A DNA stretch of 64,000 nt from Okeania sp034190295 (GTDB taxonomy: Bacteria; Cyanobacteriota; Cyanobacteriia; Cyanobacteriales; Microcoleaceae), in the NCBI GenBank assembly GCA_034190295.1, contig JAXHSW010000018.1, positions 11,038-75,037 on the forward strand, in the 5' to 3' direction. A program made the position numbers and the translations under genes. Every line of letters begins with the position of its first letter. Position 1 is the stretch's first letter. Below the pieces are notes generated by a model. That model made no database searches. It worked only from the letters and a program-made list of their open reading frames with translations, and had not been told where the DNA came from. Positions 9,201-18,934 of this stretch are shown piece after piece.

Positions 9201-10661
9201 CCCGCCAGATTCAGGACTTTTGACATCTTCTAATGCTGCTAAATCTCCCTCATTTATAGCATTGAATAGGTCATCCAAATCTTCTGCTTGTTTTGCTTTA
9301 CTATTATCTAGTTGTAAATTAGTATTTTGCTGATTAACATTACTCTGATTTTGTAGTGTATTTTCTGTACTTTTATTCAACAAATCTGACAAATCTTCGT
9401 CTACTGGATTTAAAAAATTAAATTCATTGTAATTTTTGGTTTTGGATGACTGTACAACTTCATTAACATCAAATAACAAGTCAGACAAATCACCAGAATC
9501 ATCACTCTCAATTTCAGGTATTTTTAACTCCCCTCTTTCCACATTCCCTTGATCTAGCATTTCTTCTTCTTCCCAACTAGAATCTAGCTCTGGTGTTTCT
9601 CCTTCAAATAAATCTGCTAAACTATTTAATTCTGTCAATCCAACTTCTGGTCCTTGCCTTACTTCTTGTTTATCTCCTATTAAGTCATAGTTATTATTAT
9701 CTATTATATCTGTAGTTTCTAAGTTATTAAACCAGTCATCTATAGACTCTCCTTTTTGAGCTAATATGTCATTTTGTTTGTTTATTCCCTCGTTAATGTT
9801 AGTTTTATTTTGTTGATTATTTGTTTCATTTAACATATCTATTTCACCTATATTTTTATTGATTGTTTCTATATTTTTTGTTAAAGATTTTAATGTGTCA
9901 TCTACTACTATTTCTTGCCCTCGATTATCTATAATCAATTCTTGAGCTTGCTTCAAATTTTTAATTATATTATGAGCCAGCGTATAGTATGTATTTTCTG
10001 TGTTAGCGATCGCCTTTTTCATGGCCTCTATTAATTCTAGCCAATTTGATGACAGATGTTCTTGTCTGCTCCTGTCTGCTAAAAAATCGCATATATTTTT
10101 CAATTTATTCCTTGTACTGGCATCATCATTTTGCTTAAATAAAAGCAACATTTCTCGCATTTTTTCTGAGACTTCTGCCATAAAAAAACTTTGTTTGTCA
10201 ACATTTAATTTTGGTACTTTTCCTATAGTTATTCCGTGAGTTTCTCCTGCTAAATCATCTAGATGTTCTTCTAACTCTTGAAATACCGGCTCTAATTTTT
10301 CTAGTTGAATTTTTTCTTCCTTTTCTGTTAAATCAGAGTTGGAAAGTTGTTCTAATAAATCTTGTAAAGTATCTAAAACATTCAAAAATAAAGATTCTAA
10401 CTTATTATCTACTTCGATGGAAGTTTCTCTCAGAATTTTAAAGCTATCTTCTAATCTATGAGCAATATTTCGTAAACTATTAATTCCTAACATAGCAGCC
10501 CCACCTTTAACAGAATGAGCCGCTCTAAATAATTCGCTTAATAGTTCTCGATCTGCTATAGTATTTGGTAAGTTTAATATTCCATGTTCTATAGTATTGA
10601 AGTGGTCTTTGGCCTCCTCAATAAAATAGCCGATAATCTTTTGTGTTTGTTCTGTTTGCAT
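6255..10661 (-). CDS. hmpE: Hybrid CheA histidine kinase of the pilus chemotaxis system (HmpE/PilL type)
   Basis: Very large CheA of about 1,468 residues. An N-terminal Hpt domain has the phospho-accepting His at about residue 49 (RAAHSVKGG). A long acidic, Asn/Asp/Ser-rich linker spans roughly 150-800. The CheA dimerisation helices start near 809 (LSNLVGELVVNRNSL). The ATPase domain has HLINNAITHGVE, DNGAGI and GRGVGLDVV boxes. A CheW-like domain starts near 1160 and a C-terminal receiver near 1334 carries the CDIEMPRMDG phospho-site. It should phosphorylate the CheY-like proteins to control type IV pili in phototaxis and gliding. I prefer the ATG at 10661, which begins MQTEQTQKIIGYF as Hpt-CheA proteins do, over an upstream TTG at 10700. 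It is the last gene of the locus, separated from the MCP gene by a 3.4-kb block of IS relics. Confidence 0.93.
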   Translation of the reverse strand: MQTEQTQKIIGYFIEEAKDHFNTIEHGILNLPNTIADRELLSELFRAAHSVKGGAAMLGINSLRNIAHRLEDSFKILRETSIEVDNKLESLFLNVLDTLQDLLEQLSNSDLTEKEEKIQLEKLEPVFQELEEHLDDLAGETHGITIGKVPKLNVDKQSFFMAEVSEKMREMLLLFKQNDDASTRNKLKNICDFLADRSRQEHLSSNWLELIEAMKKAIANTENTYYTLAHNIIKNLKQAQELIIDNRGQEIVVDDTLKSLTKNIETINKNIGEIDMLNETNNQQNKTNINEGINKQNDILAQKGESIDDWFNNLETTDIIDNNNYDLIGDKQEVRQGPEVGLTELNSLADLFEGETPELDSSWEEEEMLDQGNVERGELKIPEIESDDSGDLSDLLFDVNEVVQSSKTKNYNEFNFLNPVDEDLSDLLNKSTENTLQNQSNVNQQNTNLQLDNSKAKQAEDLDDLFNAINEGDLAALEDVKSPESGGNLQVDLPQNNPQKNIKLIPQSTNYQLDEDFSDLLAIQDEKQEIKNDVKIENNQSQIQTQNDLNSKVADLEALFEDLETVNEEQENQIESEDLTSSFSQLFDREDLESSDSQKSINVEQVNWEDDNNDLNSLFDDPNLDLINLDSNESLEHLIDNNNEPQENSELSANIEDLWPTVENPEIIDETVDLNELLNDVVSETTSVEYETNQQLTAKNQTELENYEFDEFIELEAILNGEKSHNNYNIFVQLEKLLNGAEINSKLESNIAVVEKTPAHETATITTKLPELEDPFSDLDKLLETPHIDTYKSSGVSSTNTPRRNRRPPEQTVKVPAKQLDNLSNLVGELVVNRNSLEQGQERMRQFLDNLLHQVMLLSDAGQRMHDLYEKTLLERAIWDSRQGHHSTNISNLPDRATESTTAKRKFDDSLDLDRVENFTPFHLLAQETIEYIVRVRESSSDIEFLVDDAEQVTRQLRQVTTQLQEGLTRSRMIPFSQTVQLLPRAVRDISMECGKEVDLQVEGKETLIDKMIQDKLSDPMKHLINNAITHGVETPQERLAAGKSSRGQITIRAFHQGNQTVISVADNGAGINPEKVKKKAIEKGLITQQQAQGMTNIDVYDLLFHPGFSTKDKADNFSGRGVGLDVVKTNLTEIRGTISIDSTIGKGTMFTIRLPLTLSISKALCCISDRSWIAFPMDGVEDMIKVSKEEVKAEENGQHYIEWRGSKLPFRHLRELLVYNRHLRRGNVYGINAEEDMISIVVLRSASAGIFLAVQVDQVLEQQKEIVIKQLEGPIPKPIGIAGATVLGDGNIVAIADVIELINLATGRLRREESNIWSSSEEDDASIPVQQKSELTVLIVDDSITVRELLSMTFSKAGYRVEQARDGKDAWEKMRAGLPCDLVFCDIEMPRMDGFELLSRMQKDSNLNTLPVAMLTSRGAKKHMEMAFELGAKGYFTKPYIEEKLLDGAVSILEGKSVGDIFSGGGH

Positions 10662-11328
10662 ATTTCTTACATTTCTGGATTCAACAGTATATCTTTTCAA
10701 CTACTAACTTTTGTTTTGCATCGATTGAAAAATATGCCGATCGCTTATTTGTTCACATACATTAATTATAATAGACATCTCCAATAATAAAAAATAGGCA
10801 TTGCTGATTCTGGGTATGATTTGATAATTTTGTTTTTTGGATTTTGTATTTTGGATAGTTTGAACTACTTGTTAATATTAACTGTTGCCTCCATACCTGT
10901 TCCCTCCATACCTATAAACCTACTTTCATACCTTAATTCAGCAATGCCAAAAAATAAAATCAATTATTGCACAGAAATTATCAATTCTTTTCCTCTACTC
11001 CCTACTCCCTCTTTTGGTGAAGATGTCTAATTAGGGTTTGCTGAAAAAGTATGCATGGGTTCGGGGAGTCCTCAGGAGTCAGGATAAATGAGAATTATAG
11101 AGGAGGTAGTTGGATGTTTTGTCCCTAGATTTTTCTGCCCTTGTCTGCTCAAAATGCTCACTTTTTGTAGCTCTGAGGCACTGAAAACTAGGCACTTTTT
11201 TCGACGATAAAAAGGTTAAAACCTTTATTTAGCAGTGCTTTAAGATTTAATAAGCAGAGCAATAGACCTCTCCAAAATAGAAATTAAGGTAAAATTGTAG
11301 TGGCCAATTAGATATACGCTGTCCCCAA
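10662..11328. other. Non-coding spacer 5' of the cheA-type gene
   Basis: No gene recognised. The first 150 bases must contain the translation start region of the minus-strand cheA-type gene, but no clear promoter was seen. Beyond it lie TTCCCTCCATACCTA repeats and an AATTAGGGTTTGCTGAA string at 11030. That string also occurs at the left end of the element at 31828. An approximately 155-base dispersed sequence follows (11091-11245). Confidence 0.5.
11091..11245. repeat. Dispersed repeat D, copy 1
   Basis: AATTATAGAGGAGGTAGTTG, followed by GATGTTTTGTCCC, AAAATGCTCA, GTAGCTCTGAG and GCACTTTTTTC. The same succession reappears at 55265-55430 with scattered substitutions. No open frame is shared, so it is probably a non-autonomous element or an IS end. 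Confidence 0.6.
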
Positions 11329-12189
11329 ATGAATAACGTATTAGAATATATTTATGACCATCCACTCATAAACAAAAAGAATTATTGGTATTACAGATAA
11401 ACAACTAATAAAGTTAATAGAAAAGGCTCAAGAAGTTGAAGAAAAAAAAAGACAGGCGATAATGCTCCGCATCGCTAATGCGATCGCTAGTCAAGAAAAA
11501 AGATTAATTAAGGCAGGAGGAGGGAGAAAAAAGTCTTTAAACAAGCCGGAAGAGATAATTTTGACGTTATATTATTTACATTATGTACCAACATTTCAAC
11601 TATTAGGAAGAATGTTTGGAGTTAGCTCTTCAACAGCAAATAATATTTTTCATTACTGGATAGATATTTTGAGGGAATTATTACCATCAAGCTTACTAGA
11701 ATAATTTTCCGAAAAAGAAAATGAATACTTATGGATATGCATATCCTCTAACAGAAATAGAATTGGTAGTTGATAGTACAGAACAAGATAGATAAAGACC
11801 AAAAAATGATGAAAAACAGAAAAAGTATTACTCAGGCAAACAAAAAAGTCACACATTTAAAAATCAAATAATAATCACAGAGAAGGGTGAAGAAATAATA
11901 GATGTAGTAGTAGGAGATAAAGGTCCAGAAAGTGATATAAAATTGTTCAAAAAACAACAAAAAAAGTTTGATAAAGAACAAAAAATTTAAGGGGACAAAG
12001 GGTATCAAGGCGGGGAAAAAGTTGATACAAAAAAAAAAGAAACCAGAAAATGTCAGAAGAAGCAAAGGAAAATAATAAACGAAAAGCTCAAAAAAGAATA
12101 TTTGTAGAGCATATAATAAGACTGATAAAAATATGTGCGAGTGGCAGGAGAAAGATTCAGATTAAAAGAATTTAATTATGAAAAAGTAA

Positions 12190-13483
12190 CAGGACTTACG
12201 CAGAGATACTATATATAGCGTATACTAAACAGAGCGATCGCCTTAAAAATTATAGCCATCCCCCAGTTTTTGTTAATTCTAAACAATCTATAAAAACTTA
12301 AATAACTGTCATTTTAATTGTCGGATATTTGAGTTCAGAGACTAGATATTTAGATGACAATTGATGTTTAAGTTGATAAATAGTTTTGCCCAAAACATTT
12401 GCCATTTTTTTCAAATAATTCCAGACTAACATGGCGCAAGCTTTTCTGTTTTTTTGGATTTTTGCCTGACGACCCAATCCAAAACTCAAGTCCTGTTAGC
12501 TGTTTAACTTCTCTGTGAAACTCCTCTATTTTCCACCTAGTTTGAATTTCAAACTCAACATCATCTGTACTTTGATAACTTAGGTCATTAGTGGCAATAT
12601 ATTCTGCTGAAGTTTGTGGAAACAGTAGCCCAGAATAGTTTGATTTTTTTGTCTTTAGGAAAACCTTTGATTTTAATTATTTTCCCTGATACTAACTCCG
12701 ACTTATTCCATGTTAATTCTTCCAATTTTTGATATTTTTTTACACCTCCACTATCATCTACGGGCGCGATTTCTTTTTAACGGGCAATAGTAAATTTTAC
12801 CTAAATTATCTATTGAGGCCATTAATCTTTGAGTTGCATACCAGCTATCCATTAGTACAGTTTTTACTGATATTTTCTTCTTTTTAACCACATCAATCAT
12901 CATTTCTTCTACATGATCTATTTTGCTTTTTTCATCACTTTCTGGATTATAAATACGATCATCTATTATCCATAATCGTTCTATCTGAGGATTAAAATAT
13001 AAGCAATTAACTATTCCTATTCCACTGACTACTCCATGTTCATTACCACTGTACTGACGTCGTACAAGTTCAATTTTATTTATGCGAATATTTTTTGTTA
13101 ATAACTGTATCATCAAAAATCAAATAACCATCTTCAGCAGTAATAATTTCTTCCCTGACATTTGGCTACAAAATTTCTGTCCCGTGTTTCAACATTTTTC
13201 AAATAACGATTAATTTGATCGTGACTAATTTCTTCTAGATGATCGGCAAGATTTGTTAAAGTATAATTTTTCTGACTACTTATTAAATACTGACAATATT
13301 TTATATAATTAAAGTTCATCTTAAAGATATTAACAAGTAATTAGTATGATACTAACCTAGCATACCTAGTGATTGGGAGTAAAGAAAATTTTTAAGATTC
13401 TTATATTTTGTTATTCAAGCGATCGCCAAATAGATCGACCTTGAAAGGTAAACACTATATATAGTGTCTCTGCGTAAGTCCTG
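12190..13483 (-). mobile_element. Complete but decayed IS with terminal inverted repeats and 5-bp target duplication
   Basis: The left end reads CAGGACTTACGCAGAGATAC and the right end is the complement of CAGGACTTACGCAGAGACAC; with ATATATA beyond, the inverted repeats reach about 28 bases with one or two mismatches. AGTAA flanks it on both sides (12185-12189 and 13484-13488). It sits inside the older IS5-like transposase gene, so it arrived later. Its own transposase is broken. Confidence 0.9.
12298..13319 (-). pseudogene. IS4/IS701-like DDE transposase of the nested IS, frameshifted
   Basis: Three open stretches on the minus strand make up one protein. The N-terminal part begins MNFNYIKYCQYLISSQKNYT. 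The middle has RRQYSGNEHGVVSGIGIVNC, a WIIDDRIYNPE motif and VLMDSWYAT, which fits the second catalytic Asp. The C-terminal part has KIEEFHREVKQLTG, with the final catalytic Glu. Frames change near 13125, in the 12500-12750 interval and near 12490. The YREK-like Glu region and the Asp pattern place it in the IS4 superfamily, probably IS701-like, although a 5-base target duplication is not the IS701 norm. Confidence 0.75.
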
Positions 13484-13617
13484 AGTAATTTTAACAATAT
13501 GTGGTTTGGTAAGATTAAGAATAGGAGCATTAATATTAGTATGAATCATACTCTGGACATTAAAAAAAATCATAAAAAAGTTAGATAAAAATGTTGAATA
13601 ATTAACAATAACTATCT

Positions 13618-13754
13618 TTCAACAATTAATAATTAATAATTAATAATTAATAATTAATAATTACCTCTCCCTAAAAGGAAGAGGATTGACGATTAAGGAA
13701 ATTTTTTTTGTTTCTCCTTTAAAGGAGAGGCTTTAAACCTTAATTATTCGGTAA
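13618..13754 (-). repeat. Family-A dispersed element, copy 3 (reverse orientation)
   Basis: TTCAACAATT, then an AATTAATA run, TTACCTCTCCC, AGGAAGAGGATTGA, a T-rich core, CTCCTTTAAAGGAG and GGCTTTAAACC, ending TTAATTATTCGGTAA. This is one of the most complete copies. Confidence 0.75.
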
Positions 13755-13857
13755 TACTGTAAAGTGCGTAAAAAATGACTATTTGGAGGAGATGGCGATC
13801 GCTCCTTGAAATATAGTTATAGTAAGTGCTTGAGAATTTTTGGAGATGTCTAATAAT

Positions 13858-14032
13858 TACTTCCATCTCCCCTACTCCCCTACTCCCCTACTACGGAAGC
13901 CCTTATGCAACGTCCCTACCCACTCCCTGACCTATCCGTGTATCCGTGCCATAATCTGTGTGAGCCACTCCCCATCTCCCCATCTCCCCATCTCCCCATC
14001 TCCCCATCTCCCCGACCTGACTTCTGACTTCG
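13858..14032. repeat. C-rich octamer repeats with GTGCCATAATCTGTGTGAG insert
   Basis: Runs of CTCCCCTA and CATCTCCC units flank a CCGTGTATCCGTGCCATAAT core. It is the inverted relative of the 70-base array at 3165-3412 and of 2168-2270. It directly abuts the 3' end of the MCP gene. No gene. Confidence 0.65.
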
Positions 14033-17000
14033 TTATTGCTCTGTTGGATCTACCCGGAAACGCTCTACTGAAGTTAATAGATCGCGAGCAACACCCACTA
14101 AATTTTGTAGAGAGCTATAAACTCGTTGAGATTCTTGAGAAGTTTCTTGAGCAGTCAACTCTACTGCCTGCATCACCTTTGATACTGATTGAGCCACTTC
14201 ATTTTGTTCTACAGTATCCGCAGCGATAGAACGTACCAACACATCAATTCTTGTTGTAACTTGAACAATATCTTCCAAAGATTGCTTTGCTTCCTCTGCC
14301 AACTCCGTTCCTTTAATAACGTGCTGAGTTGCTTCTTCCATTCCAGTCATCACCCCTCCTGTTTCAGTTTGAATTTGCATCACTGTATGTTCGATATTCT
14401 TAGATTCCTTAGCTGACTTATCCGCTAACTGTCGGACTTCATCTGCCACAACTGCAAATCCTTTGCCTGCTTCTCCTGCTCTAGCTGCTTCAATACTGGC
14501 ATTCAATGCCAACAAGTTTGTGCGAGAAGCAATACTAGAAATTGAACCTACAATCTTAGAAATTTCCTGAGTAAACTCTGATAAACGCTTAACTCTTCGA
14601 GTTGCATCTGCCACACCTTCTCTGATTTGGAGAATACCAGCTACAGTACGATCTACTGTCTCCCCTCCTTTCAATGCTAAAGCTGCTGCCGACCTTGCTA
14701 CATCCTCGGTTTCACGAGCATTTTCAGCCACCCTTTGAATAGCATCAGTCATTACTTGCACAGACTGTAGAGTCGCAGCCAACTCTTCTGCTTGTCGCAA
14801 AGCATCCGTAGATAAACCTTGAGCAAAAGTCGCACTATCCATAGAACCCCTACTCACCTTCTGAGCAGCTTCTTTCACCTGATGTACAATTTCCCGCAAA
14901 TTTTGAATTGTTAAATTAAAGGAATCTGCCACTGCTCCCAAAACATCAGCGGTAACCTCTGCACTAACAGTTAAATCTCCACGAGCTGCTCCTTCTACAT
15001 CATCCAGTAAACGAATTACTTGCCTTTGTAAATCTTCCTTAGCTTGTTCATTTTCTTCTGCCTTCCTTTGAGCATCAGTGTAAGTTGCTTGAATCACCTT
15101 AGCCATGTGGTTAAACTTAGCAGCAAGTTTACCAAATTCATCTTCTGAATAAACCGTTGCTCTAGCCTTTAAGTTCCCGTCAGAAATAATATCGAATTGA
15201 GTATGTAAATCTTTGTTAGCTCTTTCTATTTGCTTTGTTGTGAGACTACCAAGACCATAAGCAGTTAAAAAGCTGCTGATTCCTGCGATACCAGTCATTA
15301 TCCAACCAGTGCCACGCAAAGAAGAAATTACTTCTGTCTTTTGCTCTTGATACGCTCTGTAGGAAACAATATTACTTACAATGGCTACCGCAATTAAGGA
15401 TACTAATCCTGTTCCTATGGCTGTGTATAGTTGTTTTGTAGATAGAGAAGCATTTTCCCAGAATGCCAACCCACCTTGTTCAACCATTACAGTTGTATCT
15501 ACTGCCTCTCCTTTAATTTTACTGAAAGTTGGGAGTTGATTATCTATTGGGATAGTTTCTTCATTACCAATCGCACTAGGATCGGTTCTGTTGTCAAACA
15601 AAGCTCCTGTTGTAGCACCTACCACCATTCCTGTGTCCATTGCTTCTATATTGGATGCTGCAGTATTTAGATCGGGAGTAGTCATATCGGTCGGCATTTC
15701 CATCTCGTCAGTTAGAGACCCATACTCTTCAAAATCACCAAATTCGTCATCTTCTAGAAAACCATTTGCTTTTCTACCTTCAGTATTTCCTTCTTCATCT
15801 ATATCAAAAGCTTCGCTGAATGCTGCTTCATCAAATTCATTGATCTCAAAACTCTCTAGTTTTTCTGTTGCTCCTGTACCTACATCATTATTCCATTGAT
15901 GATATAATCCGTCTTCTAATTCATCTATTCCATCACTTAGTTCATCAATATCTTCTGTTTCTTCCCATCCGAAGCTATTATTATTTCCCGTCAACATAGT
16001 AGCTTGGTCTAAATCTGAAAAATTACGGTTAGGCTTTTTCTCTTCCGTTTCTGGAGTTATTCGTAAACGAGAATTACTGCTTTTTATGTTATTTGTTTGT
16101 TCAGTAATCATCCCTTCTGAACTATCTAAAATTTCATCTATTACGTTCTCAAAATCATCATTAAGTTCATCTAAATCTAAGTCTTCTATTCCATGGTCTG
16201 TTTCTACATCTGAATTAACTGCATTATTTTTTATATCTTCATATTTTATATCTTCATATTTTGTTCTTTCATCTTCGGCTATTTCTTCTTCTTTAAATAA
16301 TTCTTCTTGTTGCTTGTTCCAGATTTCATCTAAGTCTTCATTCAAACTAAAATCTGATATTTTTCCAGAGATATTTTCTAGGTTATCGCTATTATTTAAA
16401 ACAACATCATCTAGTGATTTTTCTGTATTTTTATCATTTTCTGTCGGCAACCGATCTTCTGATTCTTGTTCATCTTCACCAAAAGGTTCTCCATATGTTG
16501 TGAAATCATCTATATCTTCTAAATCTTCATCTTTTCCATTACTAGAATTACCATTTGTGCTAAAAGGGTTATTCTCTGGATCTGTCAGTTCTAAATCATC
16601 TATATCTTCTAAATCTAATTTATCAAAGTCAAAATTTTCTGTTATTAATTCATCGTTATTTTCATCCAGAAATAGTTCTTGACCTGTAATATTTTCTAAG
16701 TCTTTTGCATCTAGTTCTAGGCTACTTTCATCTAGTTCTAGACTGTTTTCATCTAGCTCTAGGCTATTTTTATCTGGGTTTAGGCTGTTTTCATCTAGAA
16801 ATAATCCTTTGTCTGCTATAGATTCTTGAGAGTTATGAATCTCTTCTCCCATAGTCACTTCATCCAGATTGTCATCAAAGTTAATATCTTCTAGAAATTC
16901 TTCTGATTCACTAGCAGCAGGATTATTTGTAATAAGTTGTTCACTATCACTTATACCTTGTTGAGCATGATTAATCAAATCTGGCTCGTCAGTTAGGTCT

Positions 17001-17209
17001 AATACCGAATGATATTGTTCTGTTGCCACATCATATTGATGGAGTCCATAACAATATATATGACCACAAAGAAGACGAGCACTAGGGTCTTCTGGATAAT
17101 CCTGAATTAAGTTATAAACTAAAGCTGCTGCTTCTTCGTAATTACCTTGATTATAGGCATCTTCTACTTTTTGATAATCTTGTAAAAAGTCTGTGCTGGA
17201 TGATGTCAT
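14033..17209 (-). CDS. hmpD: Methyl-accepting chemotaxis protein of the pilus system (HmpD/PilJ type)
   Basis: 1,058-residue chemoreceptor. The N-terminus (residues 1-90) is TPR-like (YNQGNYEEAAALVYNLIQDY). Residues 95-570 are an acidic low-complexity region rich in D, E, L and S, like the linker of the neighbouring CheA. Hydrophobic helices lie at about 593-617 and 632-655. A HAMP domain and a second HAMP-like segment follow (about 655-790). The cytoplasmic signalling hairpin has its tip near SRTNLLALNASIEAARAGE. There is no obvious periplasmic sensor domain between the two helices, only about 15 residues, so signal input is probably cytoplasmic or by a partner. It should act with the CheW (17363) and CheA (6255) proteins to bias pilus activity. 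It lies 153 bases after cheW. Confidence 0.92.
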   Translation of the reverse strand: MTSSSTDFLQDYQKVEDAYNQGNYEEAAALVYNLIQDYPEDPSARLLCGHIYCYGLHQYDVATEQYHSVLDLTDEPDLINHAQQGISDSEQLITNNPAASESEEFLEDINFDDNLDEVTMGEEIHNSQESIADKGLFLDENSLNPDKNSLELDENSLELDESSLELDAKDLENITGQELFLDENNDELITENFDFDKLDLEDIDDLELTDPENNPFSTNGNSSNGKDEDLEDIDDFTTYGEPFGEDEQESEDRLPTENDKNTEKSLDDVVLNNSDNLENISGKISDFSLNEDLDEIWNKQQEELFKEEEIAEDERTKYEDIKYEDIKNNAVNSDVETDHGIEDLDLDELNDDFENVIDEILDSSEGMITEQTNNIKSSNSRLRITPETEEKKPNRNFSDLDQATMLTGNNNSFGWEETEDIDELSDGIDELEDGLYHQWNNDVGTGATEKLESFEINEFDEAAFSEAFDIDEEGNTEGRKANGFLEDDEFGDFEEYGSLTDEMEMPTDMTTPDLNTAASNIEAMDTGMVVGATTGALFDNRTDPSAIGNEETIPIDNQLPTFSKIKGEAVDTTVMVEQGGLAFWENASLSTKQLYTAIGTGLVSLIAVAIVSNIVSYRAYQEQKTEVISSLRGTGWIMTGIAGISSFLTAYGLGSLTTKQIERANKDLHTQFDIISDGNLKARATVYSEDEFGKLAAKFNHMAKVIQATYTDAQRKAEENEQAKEDLQRQVIRLLDDVEGAARGDLTVSAEVTADVLGAVADSFNLTIQNLREIVHQVKEAAQKVSRGSMDSATFAQGLSTDALRQAEELAATLQSVQVMTDAIQRVAENARETEDVARSAAALALKGGETVDRTVAGILQIREGVADATRRVKRLSEFTQEISKIVGSISSIASRTNLLALNASIEAARAGEAGKGFAVVADEVRQLADKSAKESKNIEHTVMQIQTETGGVMTGMEEATQHVIKGTELAEEAKQSLEDIVQVTTRIDVLVRSIAADTVEQNEVAQSVSKVMQAVELTAQETSQESQRVYSSLQNLVGVARDLLTSVERFRVDPTEQ

Positions 17210-17362
17210 GCTGTCCCCCTCTCAATATAATTTTATTATTTTTTAGTTTTTTAATTTTATTGTTGACGAAATTGGGAATTGGGAATCAGCCTCAGTCAGA
17301 AATTTTAATATATAAACTACTCAATCAAAAAATTATATTGACTTACCAATTTTGACTTTTAT

Positions 17363-17881
17363 TTAGGCTGCCCATCGAGCCGAACGAATAATTGCTTCTT
17401 GATCCAGTAACCTGAGAACCTGTTCTCCCTTTTCATCAAAAATCCATTCTCCTTTTAAGAAGGGAGCCATGCCATCTGCAATATTTGTGGACATTTTTAG
17501 CTTCTTTTCGTCAAGCCACTCCATTTCCACAATTCGTTCAACTGCTAATCCTAATATAGTGTCTTGGTCTTCTACTGCAATTACAGGAATCTCAGGTTTA
17601 TCTGTATTGATTGGGACTTGATCTCCGAGGAATTGACCTAAATCAGCTACCCAAATTACTCGTCCCCTTAAATTTATCGTACCTAAAAGTAAAGGAGAAA
17701 CATTTGGAATTGCTGTAATACCTTCTGGAGATTGAGAAATCACCTCTCGAATATCCATTGCTGGTAAAGCAAACTCATTACCTGAAGGTAGATAAAACCG
17801 CAGATGAAGTTCACCTTCAGGATTTTCTAGTTCCTGAATTCCTGTACCTTGGCCTGGTAAAAAGTCTTGATTGCCTACCAT
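17363..17881 (-). CDS. hmpC: CheW-like coupling protein (HmpC/PilI type)
   Basis: 172 residues. The CheW fold shows as LRFYLPSGNEFALPAMDIREVI, then TAIPNVSPLLLGTINLRGRV with IWVADLGQFLG, the core hydrophobic strands of CheW. It ends with a PFLKGEWIFDEKGEQVLRLL segment typical of the cyanobacterial pilus CheW. It couples the MCP to the CheA. It follows the CheY gene by only 16 bases, so the two are co-transcribed. Confidence 0.92.
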   Translation of the reverse strand: MVGNQDFLPGQGTGIQELENPEGELHLRFYLPSGNEFALPAMDIREVISQSPEGITAIPNVSPLLLGTINLRGRVIWVADLGQFLGDQVPINTDKPEIPVIAVEDQDTILGLAVERIVEMEWLDEKKLKMSTNIADGMAPFLKGEWIFDEKGEQVLRLLDQEAIIRSARWAA

Positions 17882-17897
17882 AGTTCTGAATAATTTC

Positions 17898-18263
17898 CTA
17901 TCTTCTTAACAATTGTTTAACTGTTCCTACCAGTTCTGTGGGCTGGAATGGTTTAGCAATATAAGCATCTGCACCTTGCTTTAAGCCCCAGTAGCGGTCA
18001 AACTCTTCTCCCTTGGAAGAACACATAACTACTGGAATATTCTTAGTTTTAGGATCGGATTTAATCCTCCTACAAACTTCATAGCCGTTCATTCTTGGCA
18101 TCACAATATCTAGTACCACTATATCTGGTTTAGTATTCTTAAGTCGTCCCAAAGCTTCTACTCCATCATTAGCTACAGTAACTGCTAATCCACTATTTTT
18201 GAGAAGCTGTGAAATCATTTCTCTTTGGGTAACGCTATCTTCTACAACTAGAACTTTACTCAT
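17898..18263 (-). CDS. hmpB: Single-domain CheY-like response regulator (HmpB/PilH type)
   Basis: 121 residues, a complete receiver. It has the acidic pair E8-D9, phospho-acceptor D52 (VVLDIVMPRMNG), the conserved Ser in MCSSKGEEFD and Lys in YIAKPFQP. There is no output domain, so it acts by protein contact, as PilH does. It is the second regulator of the locus. In other cyanobacteria it directly follows the PATAN regulator; here 1,119 bases of repeats separate them. Confidence 0.92.
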   Translation of the reverse strand: MSKVLVVEDSVTQREMISQLLKNSGLAVTVANDGVEALGRLKNTKPDIVVLDIVMPRMNGYEVCRRIKSDPKTKNIPVVMCSSKGEEFDRYWGLKQGADAYIAKPFQPTELVGTVKQLLRR

Positions 18264-18560
18264 TTTTTTCTACCTGATAGCTTGGGTTTTGATTTATTGA
18301 TAGTTAAAACATATATATTTATTAACATTTTTCTAGATAGGTTTTTTGGCCTAGCTCAATTAATTTAGATTTAGATCCACCAATAAATATCTATTTTCAA
18401 GATTTCACGTTCTGGGAACTATTCTTGATAATAATAACAGTATTGGTCTTTATTAAGTGGTTTGATCTACTAAATAAGTAAGTTTGTTACTCTAAAAATT
18501 TCCTATATTGGTGCATATTTAGCCATGATAATTCTATCTAAAATCAAATACATATTTAAT

Positions 18561-18694
18561 TACCGAATAATTAACGTGAAAATCCTCTCACTCGCCGTGG
18601 AGAAACAAGAAAAATTTTTCATGATCATTCAATCCTATCCGTTTTAGGGAGAGGTAATTATCAATTATCCATTATCAATTATCAATTATTGAAA
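18561..18694 (+). repeat. Family-A dispersed element, copy 4
   Basis: Begins TTACCGAATAATTAACG, with CTCTCACTCGCCGTGGAGAA in the first arm in place of the usual CTTTAAAGG palindrome. It ends with an AATTATC run and ATTATTGAA. It lies in the 18264-19382 spacer, which has no gene. Confidence 0.75.
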
Positions 18695-18934
18695 GACTAT
18701 CTATATTGTTGCTTTAATTTGACAACTTAATAGTGGACAATTAATCATTATTCTCTTTGGCTTAATTTAATATAGTCTACCCAGAAACTTTGTTTGTATT
18801 AAGTTCCAACATGAAATTTTTTGGCCTGCCGACTAAAGTTCAGATGGTACCTAACTAATAGTATTTCAAATAATATTATATTTTCTCTTGACATTTTCTT
18901 GTTTTTGTATTTTAGTAAGCTGAAATGCCGATCG

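Larger units (their letters stand above)
11329..13544 (+). pseudogene. IS5-like transposase, frameshifted and split by a second IS
   Basis: Reading starts with MNNVLEYIYDHPLINKK, shifts frame near 11390 and continues through an HTH region (PTFQLLGRMFGVSSSTANNI). It then proceeds through frameshifts and stops to VVDSTEQDR, FKGDKGYQGGEKV and GERFRLKEFNYEK. At 12189 it is interrupted by a 1,294-base insertion. It resumes at 13485 with VILTICGLVRLRIGALILV and a stop. Removing the insertion and one 5-base duplication restores YEKVILTIC in frame. This is the Tnp-4-type helix-turn-helix plus DDE arrangement of one IS5 subgroup. It is non-functional. Confidence 0.8.

Noticed and set aside
13840..14229. 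Plus-strand frame of 129 residues
   Set aside because: Its first half is C-rich octamer repeat and its second half is antisense to the conserved end of the MCP gene.
16086..16682. Plus-strand Ser-rich frame of 198 residues
   Set aside because: It is antisense to the acidic linker of the MCP gene; Asp/Glu/Leu codons read backwards give Ser/Lys/Phe runs.
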